From positions 1 to 7,505 of the forward strand of contig DATILL010000116.1 of assembly GCA_035476575.1 (NCBI GenBank): a stretch of DNA of 7,505 nucleotides, read 5' to 3'. This stretch comes from DATILL01 sp035476575 (GTDB taxonomy: Bacteria > Actinomycetota > Actinomycetes > Mycobacteriales > JACQDL01). This document shows positions 5,687 through 7,505 of the stretch, piece after piece. The position numbers and the translations under genes were made by a program. Below the pieces are notes generated by a model, which searched no databases, was not told where the DNA came from, and saw only the letters and a program-made list of their open reading frames with translations. The stretch's first letter is position 1. The number at the start of each line of letters is the position of its first letter.

Positions 5687-7437
5687 CGCCGGAGGCCGGA
5701 CCCGAGCCCGGATCCGAGGCTGTGCCCGAGGCTGCGCTCGTCGGCCGGGTCCTGGACACCCTGCTGCGCGAGGACGTTGGCGGGCTGCGGTCGCGGGCGG
5801 TGCCGGTGGTACGCGCCGACGGGACGTGGCTGGCTGTCGACGACCTGCTGCTGCCGGTGCGGCCGGGCGGCTTCCTCGCCGACCACGTGGTACGGCGCCC
5901 GCTGGTGGTACGGCAGGCCCCGGACGGCCCGCTGCCGGTGCACGGGCTGGCCGGTGTGCTGGCCGCGTGCGCGCCACGCGACGATCCCGAGGCCGAGGAG
6001 GGGTACGCGGCGTTCGCCGCCGAGTGCCGGCAGGCGGCCGAGGTGGGCCTGCTGCACGCGGCGGCCCGGTCGGCGGTGCTGGCCCGGCTCGGCGCCGGCC
6101 CGCCGCCGCTCGGTGTCGCCGGGCTGGGGTACTACGAGACCCTGGCCGGCTTCCAGGGCCACCCGGTCTACCCGACGTCGCAGGCCCGGGTCGGCGTCGC
6201 CACGGACGACCTGCCCCGGTACGCCCCGGAGCTCGCGCCGGCCTTTCCGCTGCGGTGGGCCGCACTGCCCGCCGCCGCCGTCCGCCGGACCGGTGAGCTG
6301 CCGCCGTACTGGCCGACCGCGGCGCAGGTGGGGCTCGTGGGGAGGCCGGTCCGGGCGGGCGGGCCAGCGGAGACCGTGCTGCTGCCGGTACACCCCCTGA
6401 CGGCGTCGGCCGGGCTGCTGCCCGCCACCGCGACGCTGGCACCCGGCGCGTACCTCGACGTCACGCCGACCCTGTCGATGCGGACCGTGGCCGTGCTGGC
6501 CGACCCGGGCACCCACCTGAAGCTGCCGCTGGCCATGTGCACCCTGGGCCGGCGCAACCGGCGCTCGCTGGTGCCCGGCACACTGCCCGACGGCGCCGCC
6601 ACCCACCGGGTGCTGGCCGAGGTGCTGGCCCGCGAGCCGGCGTACGTCGACCAGATCCTGCTGGCCGACGAGACGACCTACGCCGAGACCGGCGACGAGC
6701 ACCTCGCCTACCTGGTCCGGCGGCTGCCGGCCGGTCTCGACCGGGCCCGGGTGGTGCCGGTGGCCGCGCTGCTGGCCACCACGCCGGCCGGTCGGTGCGT
6801 GTTCGAGGAGCTGGCGGCGGAGCTCTTCGGCGGCGACCCGCGGGCGCTGCTGGCCGGCTACCTCGACCTGCTGCTCGGCTGGCACAGCCTGCTCTGGCTG
6901 CGCTACGGCGTGGCCCTGGAGGCACACCAGCAGAACGTTGCGCTGGTGCTGGACCGCCAGCCCGGCGGCGCTGACGGCGGCACCAGCGGCGGCATCGGCA
7001 GCCGGATCCGGTTGCTGTACAAGGACAACGACGGCCCGCGGCTGGACCGGACCAGGCTGGCCGCGGCGCTCGGCCCGGCCGCGCCGGCCGAGGAGGACCT
7101 GGCCGACCAGCGGAGCTGGGACGCGACACAGCTTCCCGCCGTGTTCACCACGATCACGCTGCACCTGTGCGCGGCGGCGCTGGCCTACGGCCTGGCCGAG
7201 TGTGGCCTGCTGCCGCTCGACGAGACGCTGAGCATGATCCGCCGGCGGCTGGGCCGCGCGGCCGCCGACGCCGGTCCCGACGGTGGACCGCTGCGCGAGC
7301 TGCTCGCCGCCGAGCGGCTGCCCGTCAAGTCGATGGTCACCGCCGGCACCCTGCTCCCGAAGTCCCGCACCGGCGCCCGCGACATCAACAAGCACTACGG
7401 CAGCACCTGCCCCAACTACCTGCTGGAGGCTCCGTGA
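5683..7437 (+). CDS. NIS siderophore synthetase, IucA/IucC family
   Basis: A 584-residue cytosolic synthetase that adenylates a carboxylate, typically of citrate or a citrate derivative, and condenses it with an amine or alcohol. The family pattern is clear. GHPVYPTSQARVG (159-171) stands where most members have GHPxHPxxKxRxG. VHP is at 236-238. TLSMRT (263-268) has the S-x-R-T nucleotide motif, followed by HLKLPL with K280 and R290/R291. EAHQQN (413-418) carries the catalytic E, H and Q residues. LLYKDNDG (444-451) lies where members have an acidic RD-type motif. A Gly-rich stretch (427-441) sits between the last two. KSMVTAGTLLPKSR (549-562) is near the end. The GTG start at 5683 overlaps the ATP-grasp stop (GTGA); the frame is open back to 4891, but that part is out of frame inside the ATP-grasp gene. 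Closest in context to PvsB/XssB; the exact substrates are unproven. Confidence 0.92.
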   Translation: MTPEAGPEPGSEAVPEAALVGRVLDTLLREDVGGLRSRAVPVVRADGTWLAVDDLLLPVRPGGFLADHVVRRPLVVRQAPDGPLPVHGLAGVLAACAPRDDPEAEEGYAAFAAECRQAAEVGLLHAAARSAVLARLGAGPPPLGVAGLGYYETLAGFQGHPVYPTSQARVGVATDDLPRYAPELAPAFPLRWAALPAAAVRRTGELPPYWPTAAQVGLVGRPVRAGGPAETVLLPVHPLTASAGLLPATATLAPGAYLDVTPTLSMRTVAVLADPGTHLKLPLAMCTLGRRNRRSLVPGTLPDGAATHRVLAEVLAREPAYVDQILLADETTYAETGDEHLAYLVRRLPAGLDRARVVPVAALLATTPAGRCVFEELAAELFGGDPRALLAGYLDLLLGWHSLLWLRYGVALEAHQQNVALVLDRQPGGADGGTSGGIGSRIRLLYKDNDGPRLDRTRLAAALGPAAPAEEDLADQRSWDATQLPAVFTTITLHLCAAALAYGLAECGLLPLDETLSMIRRRLGRAAADAGPDGGPLRELLAAERLPVKSMVTAGTLLPKSRTGARDINKHYGSTCPNYLLEAP

Positions 7438-7505
7438 CCCCCGGGCTCCACGCTCCCGACCGGTGCCCTCCTGACCAGCGTGCCGACGAGGTCACCGCGC
7501 ACACC
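7434..7505 (+). CDS. Third gene of the siderophore operon (5' end only)
   Basis: The GTG at 7434-7436 overlaps the NIS synthetase stop (GTGA). The frame stays open for 24 codons to the window end, giving a start of MTPGLHAPDRCPPDQ and ending in ADEVTAHT. The overlap is the same type as at 5683, which supports a real start. An alanine-rich helix with AHT at this point is how some IucA/IucC proteins begin, just before an LLNCLLRE-like segment, so a second NIS synthetase (PvsD-like) is possible. An exporter or another enzyme cannot be excluded from 24 residues. Confidence 0.6.
   Translation, partial: MTPGLHAPDRCPPDQRADEVTAHT

Noticed and set aside
4538..6442. Long minus-strand open frame of 634 codons opposite the ATP-grasp and NIS genes
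   Set aside because: Arg/Pro/Ala-rich low-complexity translation with no domain; an artefact of the GC-rich third positions of the real plus-strand genes.
5587..7395. Minus-strand open frame of 602 codons opposite the NIS synthetase
   Set aside because: Gln/Arg/Gly-rich shadow frame, opposite a gene with complete family motifs.

Overview
The window is very GC-rich DNA with actinobacterial codon use: third positions are almost all G or C, GTG starts are common, and genes often overlap by 4 nt. The gene order ctaA ... ABC permease - ABC ATPase matches, from memory, Mycobacterium tuberculosis Rv1456c-Rv1458c. A DtxR/IdeR-type iron box also points to Actinomycetota. My best guess is a Micromonosporaceae-like organism, but the genus cannot be fixed from the sequence alone.

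Left part (1-4308), all on the minus strand, read from right to left. An ABC-2 exporter comes first: ATPase 3373-4308 and permease 2615-3376, joined by a GTGA overlap. A gap of about 100 bp with an operator-like palindrome follows. Next is a coupled pair: a DUF2269-type membrane protein (1979-2512) and a DinB/DUF664-type protein (1482-1982). Then come heme A synthase ctaA (503-1441) and a truncated purine-type phosphoribosyltransferase (1-436). A 70-bp palindromic element with 17-bp perfect arms lies between the last two, and one of its arms codes for the end of CtaA.

Right part (4309-7505), plus strand. A 148-bp divergent intergenic region holds a perfect TTGACA -35 box. Seventeen bases further on is a near-perfect 19-bp iron box that covers the -10 position. 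This promoter drives a tightly packed operon: an ATP-grasp ligase (4457-5686), an IucA/IucC-type NRPS-independent siderophore (NIS) synthetase (5683-7437), and a third gene that starts at 7434 and runs off the window. Each junction is a GTGA overlap.

The most interesting reading is an iron-repressed citrate-type siderophore operon. An ATP-grasp ligase followed by an IucA/IucC synthetase is the same order as pvsA-pvsB/xssA-xssB in the vibrioferrin pathway of Vibrio and Xanthomonas. The operon sits head to head with a conserved actinobacterial ABC/heme-A locus. The product, the remaining genes and the true extent of the cluster lie outside the window.
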